Shown here: one piece after another, positions 12,966 to 24,447 of the stretch
Layout of the letters: each line of letters begins with the position of its first letter
Position numbering within the stretch: position 1 is the first letter of the stretch
NCBI RefSeq assembly: GCF_014898055.3
Contig: NW_023603184.1
Span: forward strand, 119,092,615 to 119,156,614
Direction: 5' to 3'
Source: Talpa occidentalis
Lineage: Eukaryota > Chordata > Mammalia > Eulipotyphla > Talpidae
DNA length: 64,000 nt
The notes under the pieces: model-generated
The model's input: the letters and a program-made list of their open reading frames with translations, nothing else
The model's database searches: none
What the model was told of the DNA's origin: nothing
Translations under genes and position numbers: made by a program

Positions 12966-14329
12966 TATCACTTTCATTTTCTCTATTAAATTCAAATAAA
13001 ATTAAAATTAATGCATTTTACTGTTAATCAATATGTCTCATGTTTTATCTTTTTCATTACAATGCTCGAGAAGAAATATGAAATTATAATTACATAATGT
13101 TAATGCAATTGCTATTTTGGGGGATGAAATTTGGGTTCTTCTGTAGTTTGAAATTTTTATAATGCATTTTAATGCCTTTGTAATGTATTTTATGATGATG
13201 ATAACATTATTATTCTAAACAATTAAAAGAATACAAAGCAAATTGTAGATACAATAAACATAACATATGCTTAACCATTTTGACCTTTGTGCTAGCAAAG
13301 CCCCTTATTTTTAGTATTATTCAACTAATCAAAATCCCACATCTGATTATATAACAAATACAACATTAAGACAAAATTAATGAAATAGCAGAATGCCATG
13401 TTAGCAGCCAACTCTGCAGAAGAATTTTAGGAAAGAATTTCCCTCATTAATCCCTTGTCAAGCAAAAGGACTAATTGATCCTAGAAGAAAAATTGGTTGG
13501 AGAAGAAAGGAAATGATTTAAAAGGACTCAAGACTTTACTCTCTCACAAATTACATAAATGATTATTATTCTGTATGTTACAAACTGGATGACTATAATG
13601 TGCTTTGTTTAGAATGCTATTGTATTTCTCAGGTGGGTGCAGGTTTTTCTAGTATATTCAAGGTTATAAAGCACACTGGGAGCCTTCTAGTTCCAAAGCA
13701 TTATGTAAATGTAGTATATTAACAACTGATCCTGCATTTGAAATGTTAAAAGTGAATTTGCTTCTAAAAATTTTAATAGCCCCCTTTATAGGTAAAAACA
13801 AAAAAGAAAACCATTTTAAGTTAGAAAAAAAGCCAAAATGTCAACACTGTCAAAATAAAAGTTATAGGAGTTTTAAGTTTGAGAAAAGAAGAAAGCTTTT
13901 TTATTTGAGAACAACTATTTCTTGCCTTCTCCAAATGAGGAAAAAGGTTTTCTTTTTAATGATATATTTATTTCTGGTGTTTAGCTAAATTTAAATTTAA
14001 ATTGTTTTATTTGTTAATATAATCAATTGATGGTAATGCCTTGAAATAAGTTGCCTAGGGCATTTGGATCTCTGCAGTTGGAAAAAAAAAATATTTTGAA
14101 GGAAAAATACCTGCCTATATTTGAAATCTTTGTGGGCACATGTAAATCCAGTAAGCACTCTAGTTAACATTATGTGACTTTAAATCCAGGTCAATTTCCA
14201 AATCTATGACAGCATATAATAATGTACTTTATAAGACCTAAATAAAATTATTTCAGTGCATGGAAAGCAACACTGTGAACCAATGTTACCACAATAAAAA
14301 TAATTTAAAGGCATTATCTAACTCAAAAT
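12966..14329. other. Unassigned AT-rich DNA
   Basis: No repeat family, exon or RNA gene recognised. The 81-codon open frame at 13743-13988 is lysine- and leucine-rich, as expected of AT-rich chance frames. Confidence 0.45.
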
Positions 14330-14343
14330 ACAAAGGTATTTTA

Positions 14344-14637
14344 TTTATTTTTTTTTAATTTCTTTTTTTTTTAAAGATTTATTTTTATTTATTTATACAA
14401 GCACTGGGTACAGTCAGAAGCGCAGGAGGGTGAGAGAATTCACCAGAGCGGGGAGCAGAACAGACAGAAGGACCGAAGCACACTGCTGAGGGGAGCAGCG
14501 GGCGGCAGGAGAGGTCTGCGCGCCATGGGGGACCCTCCTCCAGTGGCTGGGGAGCAGCAGGGGATTGAACCGGCGCTGCAGAGGCTGCAGGCAGCTTCGC
14601 AACCCAGCGCTCAACCGCTGCGCCACCGGGGAGGCCC
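14344..14637 (-). mobile_element. tRNA-derived SINE (minus strand, well preserved)
   Basis: The reverse strand opens GGGCCTCCCCGGTGGCGCAG with intact A box (TGGCGCAGCGG) and B box (GGTTCAATCCC). The body ends GACTGTACCCAGTGCTTG plus an AAATAAATAAA tail. A perfect 14-bp target-site duplication (ACAAAGGTATTTTA) lies at 14330-14343 and 14638-14651. The clean duplication and CpG-containing head suggest a relatively recent insertion. Confidence 0.93.
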
Positions 14638-14888
14638 ACAAAGGTATTTTAATATGAGGTTAAAAGTAACTAAAAAATAAAGTTCATTATTATATGTACA
14701 CACTTTTAAGATTTGCAATAGATATAACCCAACTGCAAAAACTAAAGGTTCTCATTTTGCTGAATTTCCAATACTTTGGAAATTTGATCATTTGTCTTCT
14801 TTTTGGCAATTTATATTTAATCTTGCCTTTTCATTTATGATATGGGTTCCCATGTTTTATAGTCTAGCAACAAAAACAAAACAGATAG

Positions 14889-15129
14889 CAGGGCCTCCCT
14901 GGTGACCTAGGGGTTAAGTCTCAGCAACATCACACTATGGCCTGAGTTCGATCTCTAGTCAGGGAGCTAACCCACATATGGCACAGCAGACCTCTCCTGT
15001 CTCACCCACTGCTCCCCTTAGCAGTGTATTTCAGTCAATCTGCCTGTTCTGTTCCCCACTCTGTCTCTGGTGAATCCTCTCACCCCTACACTCTGGCCTA
15101 CACTCCAGTTCCTCTATGCAAAAATATAA
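14889..15129 (+). mobile_element. tRNA-derived SINE, older subfamily
   Basis: Starts GGGCCTCCCTGGTGACCTAG. The central head (GGCCTGAGTTCGATCTCTAG, then TCAGGGAGCTAACCCACAT) differs from the common form but the 3' body is shared. It ends in TATGCAAAAATATAAATAGATA, running into a GATA microsatellite. A short ACAGATAG match on both sides (14881-14888 and 15186-15193) may be the target-site duplication. Confidence 0.88.
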
Positions 15130-15182
<53 letters not shown>

Positions 15183-15204
15183 CAGACAGATAGGATGGAT
15201 GGAT
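15130..15204 (+). repeat. (GATA)n microsatellite
   Basis: About 12 perfect GATA units followed by GACA and GGAT variants, directly fused to the SINE tail. Confidence 0.97.
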
Positions 15205-16489
15205 ATTCTTAAAAACACACACAGAGATAAGCTATCCATAACTATGAAGTTGGTCCCTGTGCTTGATGTATCTGAAGGGGTGTAGAGTTTGCAAAAATAT
15301 ACCTCTTTGGCATAAGGATTATTTGAGCTGATTATTTGTAAGAAATAGTATACCTAGTTAAAGCTCTGAAAACTGAGTAGAGGTTACACTTTTTCAAGAG
15401 ATAATTACATTTATAAGCAAAATACCTACTGGTAAGGTGTCTTCCCTCTGTGTGCCAGGAAGAAGAGGAGGCCCAAATATACAGAAACAATTATCAGTGA
15501 AGAAGGCTTTGATTTAAATCTGTATAACCTCCATACATGTCTTTGTTGTGCCTTTACTGGTCACTTCCTATACCTGATCTTGTCCCCCAACATCTTCATC
15601 TTTAGTTAGACATGATATTTCAGATGATGACTTGGGCTATTTGGGGGAGTTATTCAGTTTTTTGAGTATTCATGTGTATGTAAGAGGTATATATGTTACT
15701 AAACTTTTGCTTATTTTTCTCCTGTTAATCTGTTATTTATTACTGAGGTATCTCAGCTAAAAATCTATAAGGGTAGAGGGGGGAATAATTTTTCCCACTA
15801 AATATCAAATTAGAGTTATGAGTGAGAGGAAGAATTGAGAGGAACAAAGTGGTTATTAGAAAATGATTAAAGAGATCCAGAATTTAAGATACAGATAAGA
15901 AATACAAGAATCAGCATGTGCAAGAGTTTTAGGAAATCTGATGAGGGAGACAGTACCTTCTTAGTAGGTACCATAAATGAAAGTGAGAAGGAAATATAAT
16001 CATTAAGTTTTTGTGTGCATTTTAAATGATCTATTCAATCATTTCATTTTTAAGAGATTTCAGTAAAATTATTTTTAGAATGTTTGAATACTGTTTCTTT
16101 GAATTTGTCTACAAGCTATGTCTGAGCAACTGGGTAATTCAGTTTTGATAATGGTATCTCAATTGCCAAAATTCATAGTCTAAAATACTGAGTGTCAATT
16201 AAAAACATTTCAAAATCACTTTGACACTGTTTTCATTATAATCTTTAATGAGGCTTTTAACACTATTATAAAATAAACAATGTATTTTGGAATTTGTCAA
16301 AATAATGAACATTCTAGTCTATCATAAATTATGCTTTGTCACTGCATTTCTATTTTTTCTCCATACAAAATTACTAGACATGTTTTTATTCTCTGCATTT
16401 TTAATCATGACATTTTATATTAAATGACTCACCCAGATAGCTAAAATATATAAGTATTCACATTTATAAAAGTAAATGTTTCTTTTGTG
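15205..16489. other. Unassigned DNA
   Basis: No repeat family or exon recognised. AT-rich with a short A/G-rich part around 15810-15990. Confidence 0.45.
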
Positions 16490-17240
16490 TTTTAGGGGCA
16501 AAAAACAATTATATGGCAACAAATTGGACAACCTAGAACAATGCACAAATTCTCACACACATATAACATTCTAAACTGAATTAGGAAAAAAGAAAAAAAG
16601 ACCCATCAGGAGTAACAAAATTGAAGCTTTAAGCAAAATCCTTCCAAAATCAAAAGCCCGAGACCAGATGACCTCACAAGTGAATTTTACCACACTTTCA
16701 ATGAAGAACTAATACCTATTTTAAGTGGAATATCTTTAAAGTTTATCATTCATTTTCCATTTTCTCAAACTCTTCATAAAATTAAAAAGGAGGTAAAATC
16801 TCTAAATATCCTATGAAGCCAGCATTACCTTATTCAGAAGTCAGACAGAGACATCACAAAAAAATAAAATTATAGACCATTAGCTATGTTGAACATAGAC
16901 GCAAAATCTTCAACAAAACACTAGCAAATCAAATCCAACAATGCATTATAAAAATTATACAACATGCAAGTGAGATTTATTCTAGGGATGCAAAGACAGT
17001 TTGACATGTGCAAATCAATAAATGTGATACAGCATATCAAAATCTTTTGAACTATAGGCTAAGTAATAGTTACCAGAAGGAAGGGAGAAAGTGTTGAGGA
17101 GGTAAACCAGAATGAAAGAGTGGACTGTATGGTGAAGAACAGAAATGAATTTTTGTAATGAACTTAATGTAGTACATATACAATAATGCACACGTGACAC
17201 ATATAAAATGTTATGTTATTTCAATTAAAATTTTTAAGTA
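16490..17240 (+). mobile_element. Old L1 fragment with internal deletion
   Basis: The first 540 bp are the reverse-transcriptase region of ORF2 in diverged form (CAACAAATTGGACAACCTAG, AAAAGCCCGAGACCAGATGA, TTAGCTATGTTGAACATAGA, AAATCAATAAATGTGATACA). At about 17040 the sequence jumps to L1 3' non-coding sequence (GTTACCAGAAGGAAGGGAGA, TATGGTGAAGAACAGAAATG). About 2 kb of ORF2 between the two is missing. Confidence 0.8.
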
Positions 17241-18728
17241 TATTTGGTAATTTCATGTGCTTCTTTACCTTTCATAACATGTCTGCCTTTTTTTAAACAC
17301 TAGGGAAATTTAAGGTTCTGAAAGTTAAGTAGTTAACTTTCCAAAATCCATACACCTATATTTTCCAAAGCCATTATTACATTCAATCTGTGATGGTGAA
17401 TGTTTCCAGAATTTTCTGATAAACTTCCCCAAGATGTCAGAAGAGTCCTTCTCAAGACATGTCTCTTTCACAGATGGATTATTTAGAGCAAAACTCAATT
17501 AAGGACCTGAATGCTCACAAGAAATTTTGCCATTCCCTTAACTAAAGAATAAAAATGGAGAATATTACCAAGAATGAAATTTTTGTCAGAAATAACCTTT
17601 CTACTAGCAAAGCCTATTTATGTGAGAAGGCAAACATCTAATTAAAAGCATCTGGTCTTTCAGTCATAAGTTACCCTCTCCGCATCATGTGAAACTCCCT
17701 TCCTCTCTTCCTTGAAGACCCAGACACCTATTCCTTAGTTCATACCTTCCTTTTGCACCATTTGCTTTAGAATCTACATCCATACCTAATGTAGAATCTA
17801 CATTCCATACCTGTCATTAAATTTGTACTTTAACCCTAACCTAGCTGATATTAATTTTATTATTCAACCCACACAAGTAGCACCATAGGGGTATAGGGAA
17901 GTTCCCTCTCCACCCCACAGTAGAGCTGAGCTAATAGATTAGGGAAATTTAAGGTTGTAATCAAATTGTCGAACACACAATCATAAATGTTCCACAGTAT
18001 CAAAATTTTACTGTAGTTCAAGAATCCACATATTGAAAAATACTCATGCCCAATAGTTTACATAGTTTACATGACATTTTATAGGAAATCATCCATAAAT
18101 CATAAATGTGTAGGTTTGTTTACTATAGACAATCTTAGACAATTATGTATATTATGATAAAGCATTCTATAGATAAATATTTTCATCCAGCAAATACAAT
18201 GAATTTATTTGCCAGTAGGTCAGTCATTTGCATGTTGGAAAAAGTTTAGTCCAGATCAACTGTTTTCATTCTTTCTAAAAGTGGTACAAACATCCCTAAC
18301 CCAACCCAGCAAGAGAATGGATTACAGAATTGATGTGCTAACCATTTAATTCTATTCCCTCTAATTTCTTGTCTCTCCAGTGGTATTCATGGTTACATGA
18401 CCTATCTGTTGAGTTATGAACTTCTACACAAATATGAATGCTTCCACAAACTGTTTTTCTAAGCAAAAATTAGAAACTTACACAAATAGCTGACATGAGT
18501 ATTATACAGCTAATTATCCATCCCCATCACTTTAAAAATTTATTATTCAATTTAGGGACATATTGACAGAAGGAAGAGAAAACTATTACATAATATTATT
18601 CTCAAAGCAGAATCAGAAGTTTAAAAACAAAAATCATGGTCTCTGAAAAATCTTTATGAGTTTGTAGTCAGTTCCCTTCCATTTTGCAACAACAACAAAA
18701 ATTCCCTACACTCAAAATTAGTAATATG
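17241..18728. other. Unassigned DNA
   Basis: The C/T-rich part at 17690-17830 could be an L2 relic (CTTCCTTGAAGACCCAGACA) but is too short to assign. The rest shows no recognisable repeat, exon or RNA gene. Confidence 0.4.
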
Positions 18729-19194
18729 TGTAAATAATCTCTAACCACCCCTTGTTCTCTCTCCCCACCAACACCTCCTCATGATAAACTATTAATTGGC
18801 TCCAACTGCATTCCGGGGAACTAAGAAAATTAATTGTGTTACATCCCTACTAAAATTCTCTGAGCTCCTTCAAAGTTGACAGTGGCATCAGAAACAAACA
18901 TCTGCTGATTGCCAATAAAACACTCTGCTAGAAAAATCAAACCTCTTGACTCATGTTGCCTAGACTTCCCAGCACCTCCTCATACCTGAAATGTGAAGCC
19001 CCCCACTTCCCGCACATTCCTTTTCCCCTCATATAATCACAGCACTCCAGTCATTCAGGGAGCCATTTTTGTCAGGGTGCTAACTCACTGCTGACTACCT
19101 TGTAGAAAAATAAATTCCTCCATGCTAAGACATTTTCATGGCTCAGAGTTTCATTTCCTGGGTGCAAGCTAAAGACCAGCTTTGGTCCTTTACA
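18729..19194 (+). mobile_element. Possible solo LTR relic
   Basis: The segment has LTR-like traits: C-rich first half, AATAAA at about 19110 followed by a short C/T-containing stretch, and matching short ends (TGTAAAT at the left, TTTACA at the right). No flanking duplication is visible, so the borders and the call are tentative. If real, it is an old endogenous retroviral LTR without internal genes. Confidence 0.35.
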
Positions 19195-19418
19195 AATTTA
19201 GTTCACACTGAGGTTTGAAGAGATCCAGGATATGGAAGTAAAAACATAAATAAATAAAAAAGACTCCTGAGATAATAAAAGAGAAAGAGAAAGATACAGG
19301 AAATTATAAACAACTTTCTTTTAGTAAATCTGGATTAAATCAGATTGGGTCTCCAGACTCTCATACAAGTCACTTTTTCTCGTTGGTCATCATGGAGAGT
19401 TTAAGAACACATAGAGAA

Positions 19419-19812
19419 GCTTTGGAAACAACCCAAATGCCCAAAAATAGATGACTGGATCAAGAAGATGTGGTACATATATACCATGGAATAATACTCA
19501 GCATTCAAAAAAGATAAACATATGCAATTTGCAGCAACATGGATGGCGCTGGAAGGGATCATGCTCAGCGAAATAAGCCAAAAAGAAAAAGAAAAATACC
19601 GGATGGTCTCACTCATAGCAGGAATCTAGAAAACTTAAATAAGGGACCAGGAAAATGAATATAAGAAAGTGAAAATCAAAATCAACAAAAAACTATGAAC
19701 CAGAGACACTTTTTGGGGGGTGGGGGCCGGGAGGGGAAGGATTGGGGTCAGAATGGGGCGTTTGCAATTGTATGGGGAATATAAAAATAAAATTTATTAT
19801 TTAAAAAAAAAA
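19419..19812 (+). mobile_element. Young 5'-truncated L1 3' end
   Basis: Carries the last about 65 codons of ORF2, the 3' UTR with a G-rich tract (19715-19758) and a short A tail. A perfect 16-bp target-site duplication (AAGAACACATAGAGAA) lies at 19403-19418 and 19813-19828. The ORF2 remnant has an in-frame TAA at 19492-19494 where the other two young copies have a sense codon. It is the same subfamily as the elements at 21.0-26.6 and 42.8-43.4 kb. Confidence 0.95.
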
Positions 19813-19828
19813 AAGAACACATAGAGAA

Positions 19829-20385
19829 TTAAGATGCTCTGAACTGAGACTGCATGAAGTCTAAAGCTTCATTTCATCCAGCCTTGAGAGTCACAGCTGC
19901 TACATTCCAGAAAATTAATTTTCCACCTAGTGATTTTCTTTGGTTTACCCATAATGGGACATTTGAAAATCTACAGATTTGAGAATTTAAAAGCTGTAGG
20001 TAGTGTTCAGTCAACTAGTTCTAACATAGCCCAAGATATGCTGAAATTAAGAGCAAAGAAATACAGGATACTTGAAGCTATGAGAATGAAGGAAAATAAA
20101 AAGAATGAAGAATACATAAAAAGAAAACCAGAGGATATTTACTTACTGCTAGAAAAGTATATCTACCAATTACAAAATGGAAAATGAATGATAAACTTTA
20201 AAGATATTCCACTTAAAAATGAAGGAAAAGACTAATGTGTTCTCTCTCCCTGATTATTGAACAATGTACAGGAGGAAAGACTAGTTCACCTAGTTTAAAA
20301 AAAGAAAAATATTTTAAAAATATAATGATTAGATATGAACTACAAAACTATCAGTATTTGAAAACAGTCCTACAAAACTGCCCTC
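19829..20385. other. Unassigned DNA
   Basis: Contains an 85-codon lysine-rich open frame (19930-20187) that I do not recognise and judge to be chance in AT-rich DNA. Confidence 0.4.
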
Positions 20386-20965
20386 CACTTCAGATGTCAA
20401 GCTTCTCATTACACCCTCAGGTTGGGTTAATTTTCTGGAGTGGCTCACAGAACTCAAAGAAATATTTTGCTTACTATATGATGAGTTTATTTTTAAAAGG
20501 CTATGACTCAGAAACAGCGAAGGTGGGGTGGGGAGTGAGAAAAACCTAGACAGAGTATGGAGAGAGGGGGAGAAGCTTCCATGAGTATGCCACTCTCCAG
20601 AACCTCCATATATTTACCAACTTGGAAGTTCCCCAAACCCAGTCTTTTGGGTCTTTATGGAGGTTGCCTTACATAGGTCTGGCTGGTTATAGTGCTGGAC
20701 AATGAAGACTGATTTAAACTTCAGTCCCTATCCCTTCGCAGGAGGTAGACAAGGCAGGGTGAACCTGGAAGTTACAACCCGCTAATCACATGTTGGTTCC
20801 ACTGACAGGCAGTCCCTATCCTGTTCCAAAAGACACTGCATTAACATAAAAAAAACCCACTTTATAACTATTGTCACTTAGGAAATTTCAAGGACTTTAG
20901 AAGCCCTATTCTAGAAAGGGGATAAAGACCAAATATCTATTTCTTAATATAAATCACAGTATCAC
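20386..20965 (-). mobile_element. Old LTR, ERVL/MaLR-like
   Basis: The phrase order GGAGTGGCTCACAGAACTCA, GAGAAGCTTCCATGAGTATG, CCAACTTGGAAGTTCCCCAA, TTTTGGGTCTTTATGGAGGT, AGGAAATTTCAAGGACTTTA and AAGACCAAATATCTATTTCT follows a common mammalian LTR that I recall from ERVL/MaLR annotation; the exact name is uncertain. The AATAAA lies on the minus strand (about 20490), suggesting minus orientation. No internal retroviral genes adjoin it. Confidence 0.55.
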
Positions 20966-21004
20966 AGTACCAAATTGATGAATATGACTAGATATTAAAG
21001 GATG

Positions 21005-21025
21005 CTAACATTTCCAATCAATTTA
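21005..21025. repeat. Target-site duplication, left copy
   Basis: A 21-bp sequence starting CTAACATTTCC, identical to 26624-26644. The pre-insertion site reads ATTT/AAAG at the inferred nick, close to the L1 endonuclease consensus TTTT/AA. Confidence 0.95.
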
Positions 21026-21223
21026 TTTTTTTAATCTATATTTTCTAAATAATAAATTTTATTTTTATATTCCCCATACAATTGCAAATGCCCCATTCTG
21101 AACCCAATCCCTCCCCTCCTGGCCCCCACCCCCCAAAAAGTGTCTCTGGTTCATAGTTTTTTGTTGATTTTGATTTTCACTTTCTTATAGTTATTCATTT
21201 CCCTGGTCCCTTATTTAAGTTTT
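21026..21223 (-). other. L1 3' UTR with C-rich (G-rich on sense strand) tract
   Basis: Follows the ORF2 stop. On the L1 sense strand it has several G runs (complement of 21091-21135) suited to G-quadruplex formation, then an AATAAA-containing A/T-rich end and a short A tail interrupted by other bases. Confidence 0.9.
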
Positions 21224-24200
21224 CTAGATTCCTGCTATGAGTGAGACCATCCGGTATTTTTCTTTTTCTTTTTGGCTTATTTCGCTGAGCATGATCCCTT
21301 CCAGCGCCATCCATGTTGCTGCAAATTGCATGTGTTTATCTTTTTTGAATGCTGAGTAATATTCCATGGTGTATATGTACCACATCTTCTTGATCCAGTC
21401 ATCTAGTTTTGGGCATTTGGGCTGTTTCCAAAGCTTAGCTATTGTAAACAGTGCTGCTATAAACATAGGAGTGCAGGTGTTCTTTGGAATTGATGTTTCT
21501 GTGTCCTTTGGGTAAATACCTAGGAGTGGAATTGGTGGAACCTATGGAAGCTCTATGTTTAGTAGGTCCAGAAATCTCCACACAGCTCTCCACAGTGGTT
21601 GGACCAGTTTGCACTCCCACCAACAGTGCAGAAGAGTTCCTTTTTCTCCGCACCCTCGCCAACATTTGTTGTTGCTAGTTTTTTTAATATGTGCCATTCT
21701 CACTGGTGTAAGATGGTATCTCATGGTAGTTTTGATTTGCATTTCCCTGATTACAAGTGATGGTGAACATTTTTTCATATGTCTGTTGGCCATTTGCATT
21801 TCCTCTTCAGAGAAGTTTCTTTTTTAGCTCTTCTGCCCATTTTTTGACTGGGTTATTTTCTTTGTTGTTGCTGAGTCTCATCAGCTCTTTGCAGATTTTT
21901 GTGATCAGTCCTTTATCATTAGTGTTGGGTGCAAAAATGTTCTCCCAGTTGGTGGGGTTTCTCTTTGTTTTTGTTATTGTCTCTTTTGCTGTACAGAAGC
22001 TCTTTAATTTGATGTAGTCCCAGCAGTTTATCTTTGCCTTCACTATCACTGCTTTGGGTGATGCGTCTGTAAAGATGTCTTTGATATGCAAATCACGTAG
22101 TGTTTCGCCTATATTTCCTTCTATGTATTTTATGGTTTCAGGTCTTATGTCTAGTTCTTTAATCCATTTTGAGCTGATTTTTCTGTATGGTGTGAGGTAG
22201 TGGTCAAGCTTCATTCTTTTGCATGTAGGAACCCAGTTTTCCCAGCACCATTTATTGAACAAACTTTCTTTGCTCCAATGCATAGTCTTTGCTCCTTTGT
22301 CAAAGATTAGTTGACCATAAATCTGTGGGTTTATTTCTGGATTTTCTATTCGATTCCATTGGTCTGTGTGTCTGTTCTTGTTCCAATACCATGCAGTTTT
22401 GATGATTATGGCTTTGTAGTATAGTTTGAAGTCTGGAAGTGTGATGCCTCCATTTCCTTCTTTTTTTTCAGTAGAGCTTTGGCTATTCGGGGTTTTTGGT
22501 GATTCCATATGAATTTCATCAATAATTGTTCTATTTCTTTGAAGAATGACACTGAAATTTTGATTGGAATAGCATTGAATCTGCAGATTGCTTTTGGTAG
22601 GATGGCCATTTTAATAATGTTTATTCTTCCAATCCATGAGCAGGGGATGTCTTTCCATTTCTTTGTGTCTTCTTCTATTTCTTTTAACAGTGTGTTATAG
22701 TTTTCTTTGTATAGGTCCTTTACCTCTTTTGTTAGATTTATTCCCAAATATTTGATTTTTTTTGTTTCGATAATAAAAGGGATGGTTTTTTGATTTCTTC
22801 TTCTTCAGATTTATTGTTTGTGTATAGGAAGGCTACTGACTTTTGCGTGTTGATTTTGTATCCTGCCACTTTACTGAATTGATTGATGAGTTGAATTAGT
22901 TTTTCTGTGGAGTTTTTGGGGTTCTCTATGTATATTATCATATCATCTGCAAATAGTGATAGTTTGACTTCTTTTCCTATTCGGATTCCTTGTATGTCTT
23001 TCTTTTGTCTTATTGCTCTGGCTAGGACTTCCAGTATTATATTGAAAAGCAGTGGTGAGAGTGGACATCCTTGTCTTGTTCCAGATCTTAATGCAATTGC
23101 TTTCAGCTTTTCACCATTGAGAATGATACTGGCTGTTGGCTTGTCATAGATGGCCTTTATGATGTTGAGGTATGTTCCTTGTATCCCAAGAATTTCAAGG
23201 GCTTTTATCATGAATGGGTGTTGCACTTTGTCGAAAGCTTTCTCAGCATCTATTGATATTATCATATGGTTTTTATATTTCTTTTTGTTGATGTGTTGGA
23301 TAACGTTGATTGATTTTAGGATGTTAAACCATCCTTGTGACCCTGGAATGAATCCTACTTGGTCGTGGTGAATTATCTTATGGATACATTGTTGGATTCT
23401 GATAGCTAAAATTTTATTGAGGATTTTTGCATCAGTGTTCATTAGAGAGATTGGCCTGTAGTTTTCCTTTTTTGTGTTGTCCTTATTCGGTTTTGGTATT
23501 AGTGTAATGTTGGCTTCATAGAACGTGTTTGGTATTGTCCCTTCCTTCTCAATTTTATGGAAGAGTTTGTGAAGGATTGGCACTAATTTGTCTCTGAATG
23601 TTTGGTAGAATTCATTTGTAAATCCATCAGGTCCTGGGCTTTTGTTTTTGGGAAGGTTTTTGATTACCATTTCAATTTTGCTGCTTGTATCTGGTCTGTT
23701 TAGGTGTTCTATTTCTTCTTTATCTAGCTTTGGGTGATTGTAGAGTTGTAGGAATTTGTCCATCTCCTCTAGATTATTGAACTTGTTTCCATATAACTGT
23801 TCATAGTAGTTACTCATTATTCTTTTGATTTCTGCTGTGTCTGTTGTGATTTCTCCTCTTTCATTTATGATCCTGTTTATTTGTGCTTTCTCCCTTTTTT
23901 CCTTTGTGAGCCTGGCTAGGGGTTTGTCTATTTTATTGATTTTTTCAAAGAACCAGCTCTTGGTTTCATTGATCTTTTGGATTGTTTTTTTAGTTTCAAT
24001 TTCATTTATTTCTGCTTTGGTTTTTATTATTTCTTTTCTTCTACTGGTTTTGGGTTTTTTTTGTTGTTCTTTTTCTAGATCTCTGAGCTTCAGATTAGGT
24101 TGTTTGAGTTCTTTCTTGTTTTTGATGTGAGCTTCTATTGCTATATATTTTCCTCTTATTACTGCTTTTGCTGCATCCCATACATTTAGAATATTGGTGT

Positions 24201-24347
24201 CCTCCTTATCATTCAATTCAAAGAATTTTTTAATTTCTTCTTTGATCTCCTCGTTAGTCCAGTGGTCTTCCAGTAGTGTGGTTTTTTAATCTCCATGAGG
24301 TAGGATAGTTCCTTGCCTTCTTTTTATGGTTTATTTCTAGTTTCATA
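21224..24347 (-). pseudogene. L1 ORF2 (endonuclease/reverse transcriptase), broken
   Basis: ORF2p nicks target DNA and reverse-transcribes L1 RNA there. Visible from N to C: the last few residues of the endonuclease domain (24347 downward), then the reverse-transcriptase domain with the catalytic FADD at 22942-22953, then the C-terminal cysteine motif CX3CX7HX4C ([19 protein letters not shown]) in 21542-21799. The frame is broken by an indel near 24280, by single-base losses in T runs (plus strand) at 22786-22791, 22461-22468 and 21820-21825, and by a nonsense codon at 21542-21544. The surviving pieces are 24254-24347, 22738-24216 (492 codons), 22406-22747, 21807-22508, 21542-21799 and 21224-21466. 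About 230 N-terminal residues (most of the endonuclease) are not present; they would fall in the N gap. Identity as L1 ORF2 is certain; it is non-functional as written. Confidence 0.97.
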
Positions 24348-24447
24348 NNNNNNNNNNNNNNNNNNNNNNNNNNNNNNNNNNNNNNNNNNNNNNNNNNNNN
24401 NNNNNNNNNNNNNNNNNNNNNNNNNNNNNNNNNNNNNNNNNNNNNNN
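24348..24447. other. Assembly gap of exactly 100 N
   Basis: One hundred unknown bases, the conventional placeholder for a gap of unknown size. It lies between the C-terminal part of ORF1 and the end of the endonuclease domain of ORF2. Confidence 1.

Noticed and set aside
15130..15204. Possible CRISPR-like tandem array
   Set aside because: It is a simple GATA microsatellite with no spacers, in a mammalian genome.
19930..20187. 85-codon lysine/glutamate-rich frame as a possible gene relic
   Set aside because: No family resemblance, AT-rich codon content as in chance frames, and no splice or repeat context to support it.
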